A DNA stretch of 64,000 nucleotides from Liopterus haemorrhoidalis (GCA_963971575.1 OZ020611.1:27697279-27761278), one strand, 5' to 3'; counted from the stretch's first letter, positions 54,780 to 64,000 are shown. Numbers and translations are program-made. Notes: generated by a model not told the origin, from the letters alone.

Positions 54780-55753
54780 TTTCAAAAATGATTTATTTAT
54801 TCATTAATATCTATTTTGACCCCTTCAAAGTAATCCCCACCAGATAATATACACTTGTGCCAACGTTTTTTTCCAATCCTCGAAGCACTTGAAAAAATCA
54901 TTTTTTGTGATCTTGTTCAGCTCCTCCTCCGATGCCGTCTTTATCTCCTCACTCGTAGCATAGCGTCGTCCTTTCATGGGCCTCTTCAGTCTCGTGAACA
55001 AGAAAAAGTCACAGGGGGCCAGATCTGGGGAATACGGTGGCTGTGGCATTATTAATGTGTTGTTTTTGGCCAAAAATTCGCACACAAGCAACGATGTGTG
55101 GGCAGGGGCGTTATCATGGTCGTCGCGGACAGAGAACAGCTCCGTAGCAATGTTAATGCGATGCTGTTTTTGGTCTAAATTGAGCAATTTTGATACGAAC
55201 TTCGCAGCGACCCGTCTCATGCCCAAATTATTGGCAAAAATCGAATGGCACGAGCCAATCGATATGTTCAGGTTCTCAGCAACTTCTCTAACAGTGATTC
55301 GACGATTGGCCAATACTATTTTCTTCACTTCATCAATGTTTTCGTCTGTTGTTGACGTGCTCGGGCGTCCGGCACGCTCTTCGTCGTTCGCATCGTCTCA
55401 GCCCTCTGAGAACATTTTGTACCACCGATAAACGTTGCTTCGGTCCAAGGTAGCTTCATCATATGCCACAGTCAACATTCAGAATGCGTCCGTGCACTTA
55501 ATTTTCTTTTTCACGCAAAATTTGATACAGATTCTTTGATTCATTTTTTGATATAGGCAAAAATCGAAGATGAGCCAAAACACGTGCAAGCAAAGCAACT
55601 GTCAACAATTAACTGAACATTCAAAATGGCCGAACTGGTCGGCATAAGTGAGAGACATGAGTACCAACATAACTACACAAAAAAATCGAAAATCGAATAT
55701 ACGTAACCCGCGGAAATTCAAAATTCGCGATACTTTTTGAACAGACCTCGCAT
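54780..55753 (-). mobile_element. Internally deleted mariner (M7)
   Basis: The 5' terminal repeat (minus strand) is GAGGTCTGTTCAAAAAGTAT then CGCGAAT, at about 55723-55750. The other end near 54780 is only faintly similar. The transposase relic lies at 54825-55544. Confidence 0.8.
54825..55544 (-). pseudogene. Mariner transposase relic (M7)
   Basis: Minus strand from 55544: MNQRICIKFCVKK, then EATLDRSNVYRWYKMFSEG (first helix-turn-helix), EERAGRPSTSTTDENIDEVK, KIVLANRRITVREVAENLNI (second helix-turn-helix), and MRRVAAKFVSKLLNLDQKQH. It jumps from ELFSVRD to DHDNAPAHTSLLVCEFLAKN (second Asp). It continues PQPPYSPDLAPCDFFLFTRL (third Asp) and ends FFKCFEDWKKTLAQVY. The block that should contain TGDESWVY with the first Asp is deleted. 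Early stops are also present. It represents a mariner lineage different from M1, M2, M3 and M5/M6. Confidence 0.9.
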
Positions 55754-55995
55754 AAACACGGCGAATGTCGATCAAATAAATTTTTAGCCATTTCCAAGAG
55801 TTAACAGAGTCCAATTTGAACTGCAAAGAATCAAACAATTTTTGAAACATGAAAAACATGAAAATTTTTGGGTCCACTTACTATTGTAATCAGATATGCT
55901 CAAGTATGAATCTTATCAAAAGTAACCTGAGAATTCAATTGAACTAAATTAGTGTGGAAACTTGTATGTTATGTGCAAACAATTTGACAGTGTAG
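55754..55995. other. Short spacer, nothing recognised
   Basis: Unassigned sequence between mariner M7 and SINE-3. Confidence 0.45.
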
Positions 55996-56315
55996 GAGAA
56001 CGGTCGTGGCTCAGTTAGTTATTGAGTGGACTACTGAGCCAGGTTTCATTCCCCGGTATCGGCAAAAATACCTTACATTTTTCAGACCGTTTCCCCCTCG
56101 GAAGGCAACCACCGAGGCAAAAGCCCTAATAAAATTTCCCCAAAATAATTGGTTTGGATTCCACGATAATAAATTGTAGGTTCCATACGATTATGTTCCA
56201 CAGGCAACACACACAACACAACTGTATGCGGGGATATGACCAACGCTCGGAATATGCTCAATACGAACGTGTCAGTTCAGAGCATCGAGCATGACACTCT
56301 AAGAAGAAGAAGATG
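55996..56315 (+). mobile_element. tRNA-derived SINE-3
   Basis: The head has an A box GTGGCTCAGTTAGTTATTGA and a B-box-like AGGTTTCATTCCCCG 35-40 bp downstream. The body includes 'ccgtttccccctcggaaggcaaccaccg' and 'aacgctcggaatatgc', and the tail is an (AAG)n run at 56299-56313. It is unrelated in sequence to SINE-1 and SINE-2. Target duplications were not found. Confidence 0.7.
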
Positions 56316-56320
56316 GTATG

Positions 56321-56700
56321 GTTTGAATTGTTGCTCAATTGTTTGAACTAAATCAAACGCGTTAAAAATAATTTGCGCAACCCGTACTATTGCAAGGTTT
56401 TAAAGTGTATGGGGTTGTTTTCGCTAACCATGCTTCAGAAGAATGATTCTGCTAAGTTTCTGAGTGCAGATATGTAGGGAAAATTACGTCAGTTAGTGTT
56501 AATAAAAGAATTTGACGAAAATTTCTTGATTTATATCGTATTTTGCTTGAATTGTGAGCAGTAAAATGTGAAATATATAAACTTGAAAAGAGCGGCATAC
56601 AAAAAACTGCTTTCTTGAAATAGAATTAAGTTCATTTTAACGTTGAAGCTTCGTTTTTATTTGTATTCTATTGAACGTATAAGATTATTGGTGGTTAGTA
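56321..56700. other. Spacer, nothing recognised
   Basis: A+T-rich, unassigned. Confidence 0.45.
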
Positions 56701-56750
56701 TAATAGGAGTTGTAGGTTTTTTTTTTTTTTTGATTTCCACCGAATAAATA

Positions 56751-58060
56751 CAAGGTGTCTCAAAAGAAATTTTATATTTAGTGGATCGATTAAAAAAAAA
56801 GTAAGCCGTATATAGAAAAAATGTTTATTAATTATTAAAATACACTTTTTGGGGATTTATTTCTTAAAAATAATATCGTCTAAATGTAGACCCTCGCGTT
56901 CTCGACACTCATTTAATCGAACAGTAAAATTACTTATGACGTCTCGGCAGGTGGACTCAGGGATAGCTGCCATTTCGTGACGGATATTTTCTTTCAAATG
57001 CGCCAGTGAAGTCGGTTTATTGGCGTAAACTTTAGATTTAAGATAACCCCATAGGAAAAAGTCCATAGGGGTTAAATCTGGACTGCGTCGAGGCCAATTT
57101 ATGTCACCTCTCCGGGAGATCAATTTGCCTGAGAAAATTTCACGAACACGTGGCAGAGACATATTGGACGTGTGTGAAGTTGCTCCGTCCTGTTGGAACC
57201 ATGTTCTTTGGTTATAGCCAGGAAAGTTTTGCAGTTCAGGTACCAAGAAGTTGTCTAACATCTCCACATAACGCTCTGAATTCACTGTAACTGCACGCCC
57301 CCTTTCGTCTTCAAAAAAGTAAGGGCCGATAATTCCTCGCGCCGACATCGCAGCCCATACGGTCACTTTAGGCGAATGTAGGGGTTTCTGATGTTTGCGT
57401 TTCGGATTCGTTGCACTCCAGTAGCGGCAGTTCTGCTTATTTACGTGGCCATTAAGATGAAAATGAGCTTCATCCGAAAACAAAATGTTGCTAAACGTTG
57501 AAAATCGCTCAATCACCTGATTTACGAAATTAAGCCTCTGACTGGCATCTTGGGTCTTTAATTCTTGCACCAATTGAATTTTGTAGGGGTGCAGCTTTAG
57601 GTCTTTGTGCATAATGCGATGTAATGATGATCTATGCATATTTGAAGCACTTGCGCACTTCCGAATTGAAAGGTTCGGGTCGTCACGAACAGACTGATTA
57701 ACATTCTCCACGTTTTCTACCGTTCTTGATGACCTAGGTCGCCCGGATTTTGATTTATCCAGCGTTGTACCAGTCTCTTCAAACTTTTTAACCCAATGTC
57801 GAATGAGAGGAATGCTTGGCGCATCATTTAAGTGGCGAAAACCTCGAATACTGCAGAATTTTCTACGCGCTACAGTCGCCGAATCACCGTTTTTGTAAAA
57901 CTCTAGCACGCATAACGCGCGATCTGCTCCCGAGAAACGCTCCATAGCGATTGAATTCCCAAGAGCCAGGCTACCGGTTGACATAACCCCCGCGCCCCTC
58001 GGGTACGTTGCGTTCACGCAGTAAGCTAAATAAATATAAAATTTCTTTTGAGACACCTTG
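56751..58060 (-). mobile_element. rosa-type mariner M6, complete and apparently intact, 1310 bp
   Basis: Inverted ends CAAGGTGTCTCAAAAGAAAT (both sides), continuing TTTATATTTA. TA flanks both sides (56749-56750, 58061-58062). Exactly the same length as M5 and in the opposite orientation. It interrupts one arm of a large inverted-repeat element. Confidence 0.96.
56857..57945 (-). CDS. rosa-type (DD41D) mariner transposase, intact
   Basis: A cut-and-paste transposase of 362 codons with no stop or frameshift. Two helix-turn-helix regions occupy about residues 1-115 (ALCVLEFYKNGDSATVARRK and SIRKCASASNMHRSSLHRI), with a GRPR linker near 68-71. The catalytic Asp residues are D158 (FSDEAHF), D253 (FQQDGATSH) and D295 (LTPMDFFLWG). 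There are 41 residues between the last two, the DD41D spacing known for the rosa group. RYWSATNPKRK and KVTVWAAMSARGIIGPYFFE match the mariner core. The start is MERFSGADRA at 57945. An in-frame ATG at 57984 would add 13 residues, and the longer open frame up to 58119 begins outside the element, so it is not the native start. Confidence 0.93.
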   Translation of the reverse strand: MERFSGADRALCVLEFYKNGDSATVARRKFCSIRGFRHLNDAPSIPLIRHWVKKFEETGTTLDKSKSGRPRSSRTVENVENVNQSVRDDPNLSIRKCASASNMHRSSLHRIMHKDLKLHPYKIQLVQELKTQDASQRLNFVNQVIERFSTFSNILFSDEAHFHLNGHVNKQNCRYWSATNPKRKHQKPLHSPKVTVWAAMSARGIIGPYFFEDERGRAVTVNSERYVEMLDNFLVPELQNFPGYNQRTWFQQDGATSHTSNMSLPRVREIFSGKLISRRGDINWPRRSPDLTPMDFFLWGYLKSKVYANKPTSLAHLKENIRHEMAAIPESTCRDVISNFTVRLNECREREGLHLDDIIFKK

Positions 58061-58158
58061 TATAATGTTGTCATTTGAGTATAGTCCTTATTGTAGTTAA
58101 AGCTGACTAGTTTTGCCAAATTCGAGCATTATTAAAGCTGATAGTCGAAAAAAATAAT

Positions 58159-59298
58159 ACCGACCAGCGTAGCGTAGTGGTAACTAGGGATGGGAAAAAA
58201 ACATCGATGTATCGATAACATCGATGTCTCTCCTGAAAACATCGATGTTTTTACCATCGATGTTCAGGTGGCGATAGTATCGATAAAACATCGATGTCTG
58301 CTACCGATGTCGATGTTTGGAACTTTGAAATTCAGAAACTACCGCTAGAGGCGCTGGAATCTTAAAATTTTTATTTGTATTAAAATTAGTGCACAAAATA
58401 TAAGCGCCATCTATTGTAATATAACAATACTAATAGTATTAGTTCTTATTCTTCTTAGCAGTTAGCAGAATAAGAAAAAAATAAGAAGAAACTTCTAATT
58501 TTTGCAAATAATGACAACGACGAACGAAACCAACACTTGTTGCTCTTTGAGTTTTGTTGTCGAGCCATTTTTTGTATAAGTGAACGAGGTAAATAAAGTG
58601 AAATTTAATAGAAATAATCTATTGTTACTTACTAAAAATGCCGCCAAAAAGTATATATTGGCAGTATTTCAGTAAGAACGCCGTTTGTCATATTTCATTT
58701 TGAATAGTGACATCTTAAATATTTTGTAAATATAATACTAACCTAAAATAATACAAACTGTAAAGCCCTTTTTACAATATAACCAAGTTTATAAAGTCAG
58801 TAATACACTATAAAAATCACCAAAATAACCAGATTTAGTTTGTTCTTACAAAAGTGAACGGCTTATATAAGCTGTTCCAAACGGTTATAAGCAGCGGCGG
58901 GACATTTGAATGTGTCTGTTACACAATCTATTTAAAAATTTAATAAATGCTTTTTGTGTATTATATGTTACTTTTTTTCGTATTTTATCTTTATATTATT
59001 AAATAAAACCTATATAATATAAAAAAATTGTTTTTTGTTTTAATATTTAATAAAACATCGATGTTTCCGATACATCGATGTTATCCCTTCGATGTTTATC
59101 AACATCGATGTTTCAGCGCCGATGTTAACATCGATGTTCAACATCGATGTTTTGCCTTCGATTTACAACCCTAGTGGTAACACACGTACCCTGCTAAGGT
59201 CTCGGGTTTAAATCCCGTTCAGGCATGGAATTTTCATTAAGAAAAATTAGAATGTCCTGGTAATTGCCCCTCTAGCAAAGGACATAATCGTGAAATTA
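58159..59298 (+). mobile_element. tRNA-derived SINE-1, split by a hAT
   Basis: Head CCGACCAGCGTAGCGTAGTG then GTAAC (A box), interrupted at 58185-59173. It resumes ACACGTACCCTGCTAAGGTC, TCGGGTTTAAATCCCGTTCA (B box), 'gtcctggtaattgcc', 'agcaaaggacataa' and poly(A). AAAAATAATA occurs on both sides and may be the target duplication. It is the same family as 28928-29069. Confidence 0.85.
58185..59173. mobile_element. hAT element (hAT-7) with ACATCGATGT arrays, 989 bp
   Basis: Ends TAGGGATGGG and CAACCCTA. Exact 8-bp duplications GTGGTAAC lie at 58177-58184 and 59174-59181. About ten ACATCGATGT-like palindromes are concentrated within 150 bp of each end, and the middle is A+T-rich with no coding sequence. 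It cuts the SINE-1 A box. Confidence 0.92.
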
Positions 59299-59349
59299 AA
59301 AAAAAAAAATAATAATAGTACGAAAAATAAATAATAAATAAATAAAGTA

Positions 59350-59398
59350 CTTAATGGAGTCAAAAGGCGGTAAAACCTTGTATTTTGACTCCATTAAG
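59350..59398. repeat. 16-bp perfect hairpin
   Basis: CTTAATGGAGTCAAAA and TTTTGACTCCATTAAG with a 17-nt spacer. It lies at the centre of the large inverted-repeat element. Confidence 0.85.
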
Positions 59399-59551
59399 AA
59401 TTTTTATTTATTTATAATTTAGTTTTTATTTTTTTCGACTATCAGCTTTGATATTGCTTAAATTGAGCGAAACTAGTCAGATGTAACTACAATAAACACA
59501 ATAATCAACTGACATTACATTCCGTGGAAATACAAAAACACCCTATAACTC

Positions 59552-60459
59552 TTATTTGTATTCTACTTTTGCTAAATCAGTTAAAAAATATATTCACTAA
59601 TTTTCCTTTAATACTACTTCTTCTCGTTGCGGCTTTTTTAAGTAGGAATTATATGGTGAAATGGCTCTAGACCCAAAATGGTTGCCCTCTGGTATAAGTG
59701 GAAGATTTGTGTAATTGCAGTAAAAAACAACCAGACCCTGGTGCCCAAGAAGATATAAAATTAGTGGATAAAACGCGAAAAACAATATTTTCCGCAATAC
59801 CATAACTAATCATAAAATCAAGATTTAGAAAAAATTCCTCATTAAATTAACATGGTATTTTTTAAATTAAATTAGTATTTGCTCCTAGATTCTGAATATT
59901 AATGAACCAGGAAAATAAGCCGTACTTTCAACATCGCTATGTTTTAAATCCTTTTAATTTCTATGAAAATTCCAGCTCTTCAGTTATGATATATAGACTT
60001 TCATTTGCAAATACAAATTCTGTTGTTTTTAACTTGATTCAAAACAGAAATTGAAGTATGTAACCCTTCGATTTTAATTAAATTTTATTTACGTTTCATT
60101 TACTTTTTCAAGCGTACAACTTTGTGTCATTTGAGTATTAATAACATCCTTTCATCCAAAAGGTATTTTATGTGTTACGTCATATTGTACAGCAATTATT
60201 AGCAGGTTTGTTAGAGATGAATGTTCTGGATTCCGAATTTTTAATTAATGCAACATGCGTTTGGAATGTATTTTGAAGTTTGTTGGTTTTCGTTTTATTG
60301 TAAAGGTGAAAATGTGAAATTATTAAATCTTATATTTTGCAAATATGAAAGCGGGCCGCATATAGCGTGATTGTTCGTGTTAAGTGAGGTAAAAATAATT
60401 AAACCGAACAAGAAAAATTATTATTTTTTAAATAGATGACAAAATAATACACAGTTATC
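59552..60459. other. Spacer, nothing recognised
   Basis: About 900 bp, A+T-rich, no supported feature. Confidence 0.45.
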
Positions 60460-61040
60460 TCGGAAGATGGAAAAATGGATGAAGAAATTATTGAAAGAGT
60501 AGGCGCAGCAGGAAGAATGTTCAACAACATCAAAGCATCGTTCCTAAGGAAGAAATACCAACCAACATCAAGGTAGAGATCGTCATAAAAGTGACAGTAC
60601 CGATTTTGACAAATGCTTCAAAATCCTGGACGACTCCAAGCTCCGAAGTGAGAATTTTAAGGAAAATTGAAAGTAAAACAAAATTGAACAGAATAACTTA
60701 GAGAAAAATTAGACACAAAACCAGTGGAGACTATAATAGAAGAAGGACAGCTAAGATGGCTAGGACATATACACAGAATGAATGAAGGCAAAATAGTAAA
60801 AAGAGTTTTTGAAGCAAGAACAGTGAAGAAAGTTGGACCATGAAGACCGAGAAAAACCTAGTACCAAGAAACAAAAGAAGCTGCAACGAAGAGAGGCGTA
60901 AAGTGGGAGAAGATAAGAAAATATACAAAGGACAGAACACGATGGAAAGAAGTATGGAGAACAACATCAGAAAATAACTCGATTATAGCCTTACACCGCA
61001 AGGTAGAAAGGCTTTTGGATTAAGTAAGTAAGTAAAAAAA
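60460..61040 (+). pseudogene. Non-LTR endonuclease/reverse transcriptase C-terminal relic and 3' end
   Basis: Plus strand pieces in shifting frames: GKMDEEIIERVGAAGRMFNN (thumb-region 'IxxRIxxAxxxFxxL'), IKASFLRKK, EIPTNIKVEIVIKVTVPILT and ASKSWT ('LLYGSETW' in relatives). The next pieces are EEGQLRWLGHIHRMNEGKIV, KRVFEA, then DRTRWKEVW and ALHRKVERLL. The order LRWxGHxxRM...RxRW is the standard C-terminus of RTE/CR1-like craniofacial-development-protein-2-type reverse transcriptases. The coding end is followed directly by GGATTAAG and (TAAG)n. The same 3' terminus occurs alone at 650-702. Stops and frameshifts disable it. Confidence 0.85.
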
Positions 61041-61534
61041 AAAAAATGTTCGGTTGTCAATTCCATGATATCCGGATACGCGCCTGTAATTAGGAAACCC
61101 TTAGGGCAAAATTCAAAATGCTGCGCTTTTATTAATAAATTTTGCAAAATGCAAAATATTGCGCTTTAGTTTTATTTTTTTTTTATTAAAAACACTGTTA
61201 TAAAATTGAAATTTTAAAAAGATAAACAATTAAAGCGATCCGCAAATGGCTTTTTGGCCCATTGGCTCACTCCCATCTTTGAAAAATGGCAGATGTTCGT
61301 TTTTAAAGATATAAAATAGTAAAATCGAACAAAAAAAATTTTTTTTAGTGCTTCTTGGAGAAAGTCAAGTTAAAACAAGAAGGAACCCACATTCTTATGG
61401 ATTTTTCGAGACTATACCATCGCTGGACTTGGTAGTATGTTGGGAGTGAATGTGCACATACTGCTGCTTCAGTCGGTGGTGGAGAAGTGGTGTTCAACCT
61501 GGTTTTGTAGGCTCAATGTAAGCACCAATGTGTA
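61041..61534. other. Spacer, nothing recognised
   Basis: A+T-rich up to 61350, then a more balanced stretch 61360-61534 with no recognisable coding content. Confidence 0.45.
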
Positions 61535-61537
61535 TTA

Positions 61538-62096
61538 TGGCCCGGTTACACGATGCCAGTAACTTGTGCAGGTACTGGCAGAAGTACTTGTGCCAGTACT
61601 TGCACAAGTCGTTTTGTCATTTACACGTATGCCAGTATCTTATTTAAGTAACCTTGCAAAGAACACGAAACACACTGCAAAATGTTAATGTTTCTAATTA
61701 TTTTTGATGCGTAAAACCGTCTTTTCATCGCGCCATTTTTCGATGTTTAACCTTATTTTATGTTGCGTATCTTTCACACCCGTAAACAAAAATGAATCTC
61801 CACCAAAAACTATTTATAAAATCAAATATACTTGTGGTGTCCTTAGACCACTTTGTTTTTAAGTATATTTAACATTTTTGTATCAGCCAGAACAAATCAG
61901 CTGTTCATGGCGGTCATTTTTAATAGTCATTTACACGGTTACTTGTGCCAGTAAATAGGAACGGCTTCTATTCACTTGACTTGCATAAGATACTTGTGCA
62001 AGTACTGGCACTAGTACTGCATGTACGTCTACACGATGCCAGTGACTGGTGCAAGTACTTACTTGTGCAAGTTACTTGCATCGTGTAACTGAGCCA
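61538..62096. mobile_element. MITE with TTA duplication and ACTTGTGCAAGT-like arrays, 559 bp
   Basis: Ends TGGCCCGGTTACACGATGCC and, from the right, TGGCTCAGTTACACGATGCA. TTA flanks both sides (61535-61537, 62097-62099). Both subterminal zones are packed with ACTTGTGC, GCAAGTACT and GCCAGTA motifs in both orientations. Non-coding. Harbinger-like by target size only. Confidence 0.82.
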
Positions 62097-62152
62097 TTAT
62101 TGTTCTCGATCCATCTTCAGAGCAAGAAAAAGGCGAAAAATAAAGTAACAAC

Positions 62153-63143
62153 CAGTCCATCCATCATTTTAAAATCTTACCATGAAATCATGTCCAAATA
62201 CAAAAATCACACTGCTATTTACACAGATGGTGCTAAAATACAAAATAAAACCGGGGCCGCAATGGTAGTTGAGAAGAATGAAACAAGAAAATACCATCTT
62301 CCAAATATGACGAGCGTCTTCACTGCCGAAGCTTATACATTACTCCAAGCAACAGAATATATAAAAGGCACTCCAAATAAAGAAGAATTCATAATACATA
62401 TTGATTCCCCCAGCACCATTGCAGCCATGAAACAAAGCTATTCAAAAGACGCCATCATCCAAAAAATTCAAGATAACATCCACTACTGTATTGACCAGGG
62501 GAAGAAAATCACAGTATTATGGGTTCCATCACATCGCAACATCCCAGGAAATGAAAAAGCAGATGAAGCTGCCAAGGAGGCCATACACCAAGAAATAACT
62601 CAAATGCCCACCTCAACATATGATGCCAAGAGTTTTTTCAAAAGAAAACTGCAAGAAGAATGGAACAACATCCGCCACAAAATCCAAAGTCCGCAAAAGT
62701 ATACAACAAGATATGAACAAATAGTTCTAACAAGAATAAAAATTGGACATACACGACTCACTCATCAATACATTTTCGAGAAAAAGACACCTACCATATG
62801 CCCCACCTGCAACACACAACTTACGGTGGAACACATACTTCTAGAATGTCCACAGTATACAGCACAAAGAATCAAACACAAAGTTCCAACAGACGCATTA
62901 CAAATTTCAACCAGTACATATGAAAAAAAAATATTAAAATTTCTAGAAGATACAAACCTATTAGACAATATATAAAACTTCACATAATTCCTAATAGTTT
63001 AATTTTATTATAATAAATATTTATATATTATATTTGATTATGTAATTGATTATGTAATTATACTGAATTTGTAAAACGGATATTGCGGGGTGCTAATAAC
63101 CAAGCAGTTGAAGCACCCCTCAATAAAAATATATGTATAAAAA
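62153..63143 (+). mobile_element. Non-LTR retrotransposon RA, copy 2, 5'-truncated
   Basis: Perfect 11-bp duplications AAAGTAACAAC lie at 62142-62152 and 63144-63154. The element ends 'ggtgctaataaccaagcagttgaagc', AATAAA and a short poly(A). A classic target-primed insertion that copied only the last 1 kb of the element. Confidence 0.93.
62154..62975 (+). CDS. RNase H and zinc-knuckle end of RA protein, open but 5'-truncated
   Basis: Open frame of 274 codons inside the element, which encoded only the C-terminal part of a larger polymerase protein. The RNase H catalytic residues are IYTDGAKIQNKTGAAMVV (Asp), VFTAEAYTLLQATEYIKG (Glu), IIHIDSPSTIAAMKQSY (Asp) and VPSHRNIPGNEKADEAAKEA (Asp). A CCHC knuckle follows near the end (CPTCNTQLTVEHILLEC, C-x2-C-x7-H-x4-C). 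The protein ends KILKFLEDTNLLDNI. No reverse transcriptase is attached, so it is not an autonomous element. The open frame continues upstream to 62049, but that part lies in a MITE. The first ATG inside the element is at 62190. The intact frame and exact duplication suggest a young insertion. Confidence 0.88.
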   Translation, partial: SPSIILKSYHEIMSKYKNHTAIYTDGAKIQNKTGAAMVVEKNETRKYHLPNMTSVFTAEAYTLLQATEYIKGTPNKEEFIIHIDSPSTIAAMKQSYSKDAIIQKIQDNIHYCIDQGKKITVLWVPSHRNIPGNEKADEAAKEAIHQEITQMPTSTYDAKSFFKRKLQEEWNNIRHKIQSPQKYTTRYEQIVLTRIKIGHTRLTHQYIFEKKTPTICPTCNTQLTVEHILLECPQYTAQRIKHKVPTDALQISTSTYEKKILKFLEDTNLLDNI

Positions 63144-63154
63144 AAAGTAACAAC

Positions 63155-63321
63155 AAATAAAATGATTGTGGAATAGAGAACACTATAAAAAAAAAAAAAC
63201 AGGCTACATACTCTACCTCACGGGTGGTGTTCAAATGAGTATAATTTCATGAATGTGCATGCGCAACAAATATTATTAAAATCAATCAAATAATATAAAG
63301 AAAAAAAAAATCAAGAGCTAA
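63155..63321. other. Short spacer
   Basis: A+T-rich with A runs. Nothing recognised. Confidence 0.5.
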
Positions 63322-63335
63322 AGTTTAAATTAGAG

Positions 63336-63583
63336 CCAGCGGAGTGGTCGACCACGTTAAATCACGCAATTCTGACTGGTAATAACAGTCTGAATTGTGA
63401 AGTAGGTGGTTCAACCATCCCCCCTCCCCTTTGGTGATATTGTTCGGACGAGAATAATATGTTAACATTACTCCCATTTTCACAAATATTCACTCCTCAT
63501 CCAAGTGTTGGAGCTCGCCCCCTGGCGTTGGCGATTAGCCTCATTGCAGAAATAGGCCAATGTAAAATAAACAAAAATAAAAA
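63336..63583 (+). mobile_element. tRNA-derived SINE-2, second copy
   Basis: Flanked by 14-bp duplications AGTTTAAATTAGAG and AGTTTAAGTTAGAG, one mismatch apart. Head CCAGCGGAGTGGTCGACCAC, then GTAGGTGGTTCAACCATCC (B box), body 'ttcggacgagaataatatg' and 'ggcgattagcct', and a short (AAATA)-type tail. Diverged from the 30400 copy, which has a much longer tail. Confidence 0.9.
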
Positions 63584-63597
63584 AGTTTAAGTTAGAG

Positions 63598-63908
63598 AAT
63601 ACTATCATACGTACGTGTTAATTTTGCGAGGAACGCGTAATGTATTTTTTCCAATGCCAGCACATGCGCTTCTGCAAGTTTAAGCAAAAAAAAAAAAATA
63701 ATAATAATAAAATAATCGTATATTTTGGGTGATGGGCCTAATTGAAATTATAATAATACATTTTTCATTAATTTTGCTGCAAAAGTCCATTTTTTCCGAA
63801 TTCGGAAAATTTACCTTTTTGCAGCTGTCTAGCTTTCAAACCGTGCAACCGTGCAAAAAGAAAATATGAATGCATAATTATAGAGTATTTATCTCTCTTT
63901 AATTCAGT
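63598..63908. other. Spacer, nothing recognised
   Basis: Unassigned A+T-rich sequence. Confidence 0.45.
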
Positions 63909-64000
63909 ATAGACCAAGGGTCGGCAACCTTTCGGGGACAGAGCCAAATCTATATTAAAAAAAAAAAAAAACAATAACATGGTAGAGCCGCTAAAAAATA
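63909..64000 (+). mobile_element. hAT-like terminus at window edge
   Basis: CAAGGGTCGGCAACCTTTCG resembles the CAGGGGTCGGCAACC type of hAT terminus. The element runs off the window, so the second end and the duplication cannot be seen. Confidence 0.45.

Larger units (their letters stand above)
56706..59551. repeat. Large inverted-repeat element carrying three later insertions
   Basis: After removing the mariner at 56751-58060, the left arm (56706-56750 plus 58063-58158) reads GGAGTTGTAGG...TTTCCACCGAATAAATA, 'gttgtcatttgag', CTGACTAGTTTTGCCAAATT and AAAGCTGATAGTCGAAAAAA. The right arm (about 59425-59551) is its inverse, with the corresponding CTGACTAGTTTCGC and GATAGTCGAAAAAAATAA. Arms are roughly 130-145 bp. 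SINE-1 (itself holding a hAT) and a 16-bp hairpin lie between them. The original element would be only about 400 bp. No clear target duplication. Confidence 0.75.

Noticed and set aside
54976..55431. 151-codon plus-strand open frame
   Set aside because: Antisense shadow of mariner M7.
58061..58119. Extended 420-codon start of the M6 transposase
   Set aside because: The upstream ATG lies outside the mariner ends, in flanking DNA. The element's own start is at 57945 (or possibly 57984).
60731..60967. 78-codon minus-strand Leu/Phe-rich frame
   Set aside because: Antisense of the reverse transcriptase C-terminal relic.

Overview
The window reads as a stretch of a large, A+T-rich insect-type genome made almost entirely of transposable elements and their debris. 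I found no convincing single-copy host gene. The evidence for an arthropod, most likely an insect, is the mix of families: rosa-type and other mariners, hAT and pogo/Tigger transposons, jockey/RTE/R2-like non-LTR retrotransposons, several tRNA-derived SINEs, and DINE-1/HINE-like elements carrying (GTCY)n microsatellites. The order cannot be fixed from the sequence. A recursive-splice-like site near 47866 suggests that part of the window may lie in a long intron.

Two repeat families dominate. Family A is about 640 bp, with a full or partial copy roughly every few kb. Family B is about 0.9-1.3 kb, with eight long copies plus fragments. Both have a short inverted repeat near each end, a GTCT/GTCC microsatellite, a palindromic hairpin just before a T-rich 3' end, and insertion in T runs. 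This is the layout of non-autonomous Helentrons (HINEs). Copies of B carry one of four different tRNA-like modules at the same internal position, which is the most unusual feature of the window.

Layout. 1-4140: degenerate A copy and non-LTR reverse transcriptase remnants, one split by a hAT element. 4183-10745: A, B, a truncated mariner and a tandem repeat field. 11855-14610: hAT with a large nested TIR element. 15356-19826: a Harbinger-like MITE, a mariner split by a hAT, a Helitron end, a Tigger relic and a hAT. 20464-30725: A/B copies, hATs with transposase remnants, two mariners, SINEs and a solo LTR. 32551-36111: hAT with transposase remnants filled with A and B copies. 36820-39106: an RNase H-bearing non-LTR element split by a jockey-like one. 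39734-47096: a long hairpin, B copies and a Tc1-like MITE. 47851-51268: splice-like signals, an R2-like relic and MITEs. 52124-59551: two near-identical 1310-bp rosa mariners in opposite orientation, one with an intact 362-codon transposase, and a large inverted-repeat element. 60460-64000: retrotransposon 3' ends, a MITE, a SINE and a hAT end.

There is no operon-like cooperation. The story is successive nesting, which gives relative ages: hAT, Harbinger-like and HINE elements are targets for younger mariners, SINEs and retroelements. The only intact transposase is the mariner at 56857-57945.
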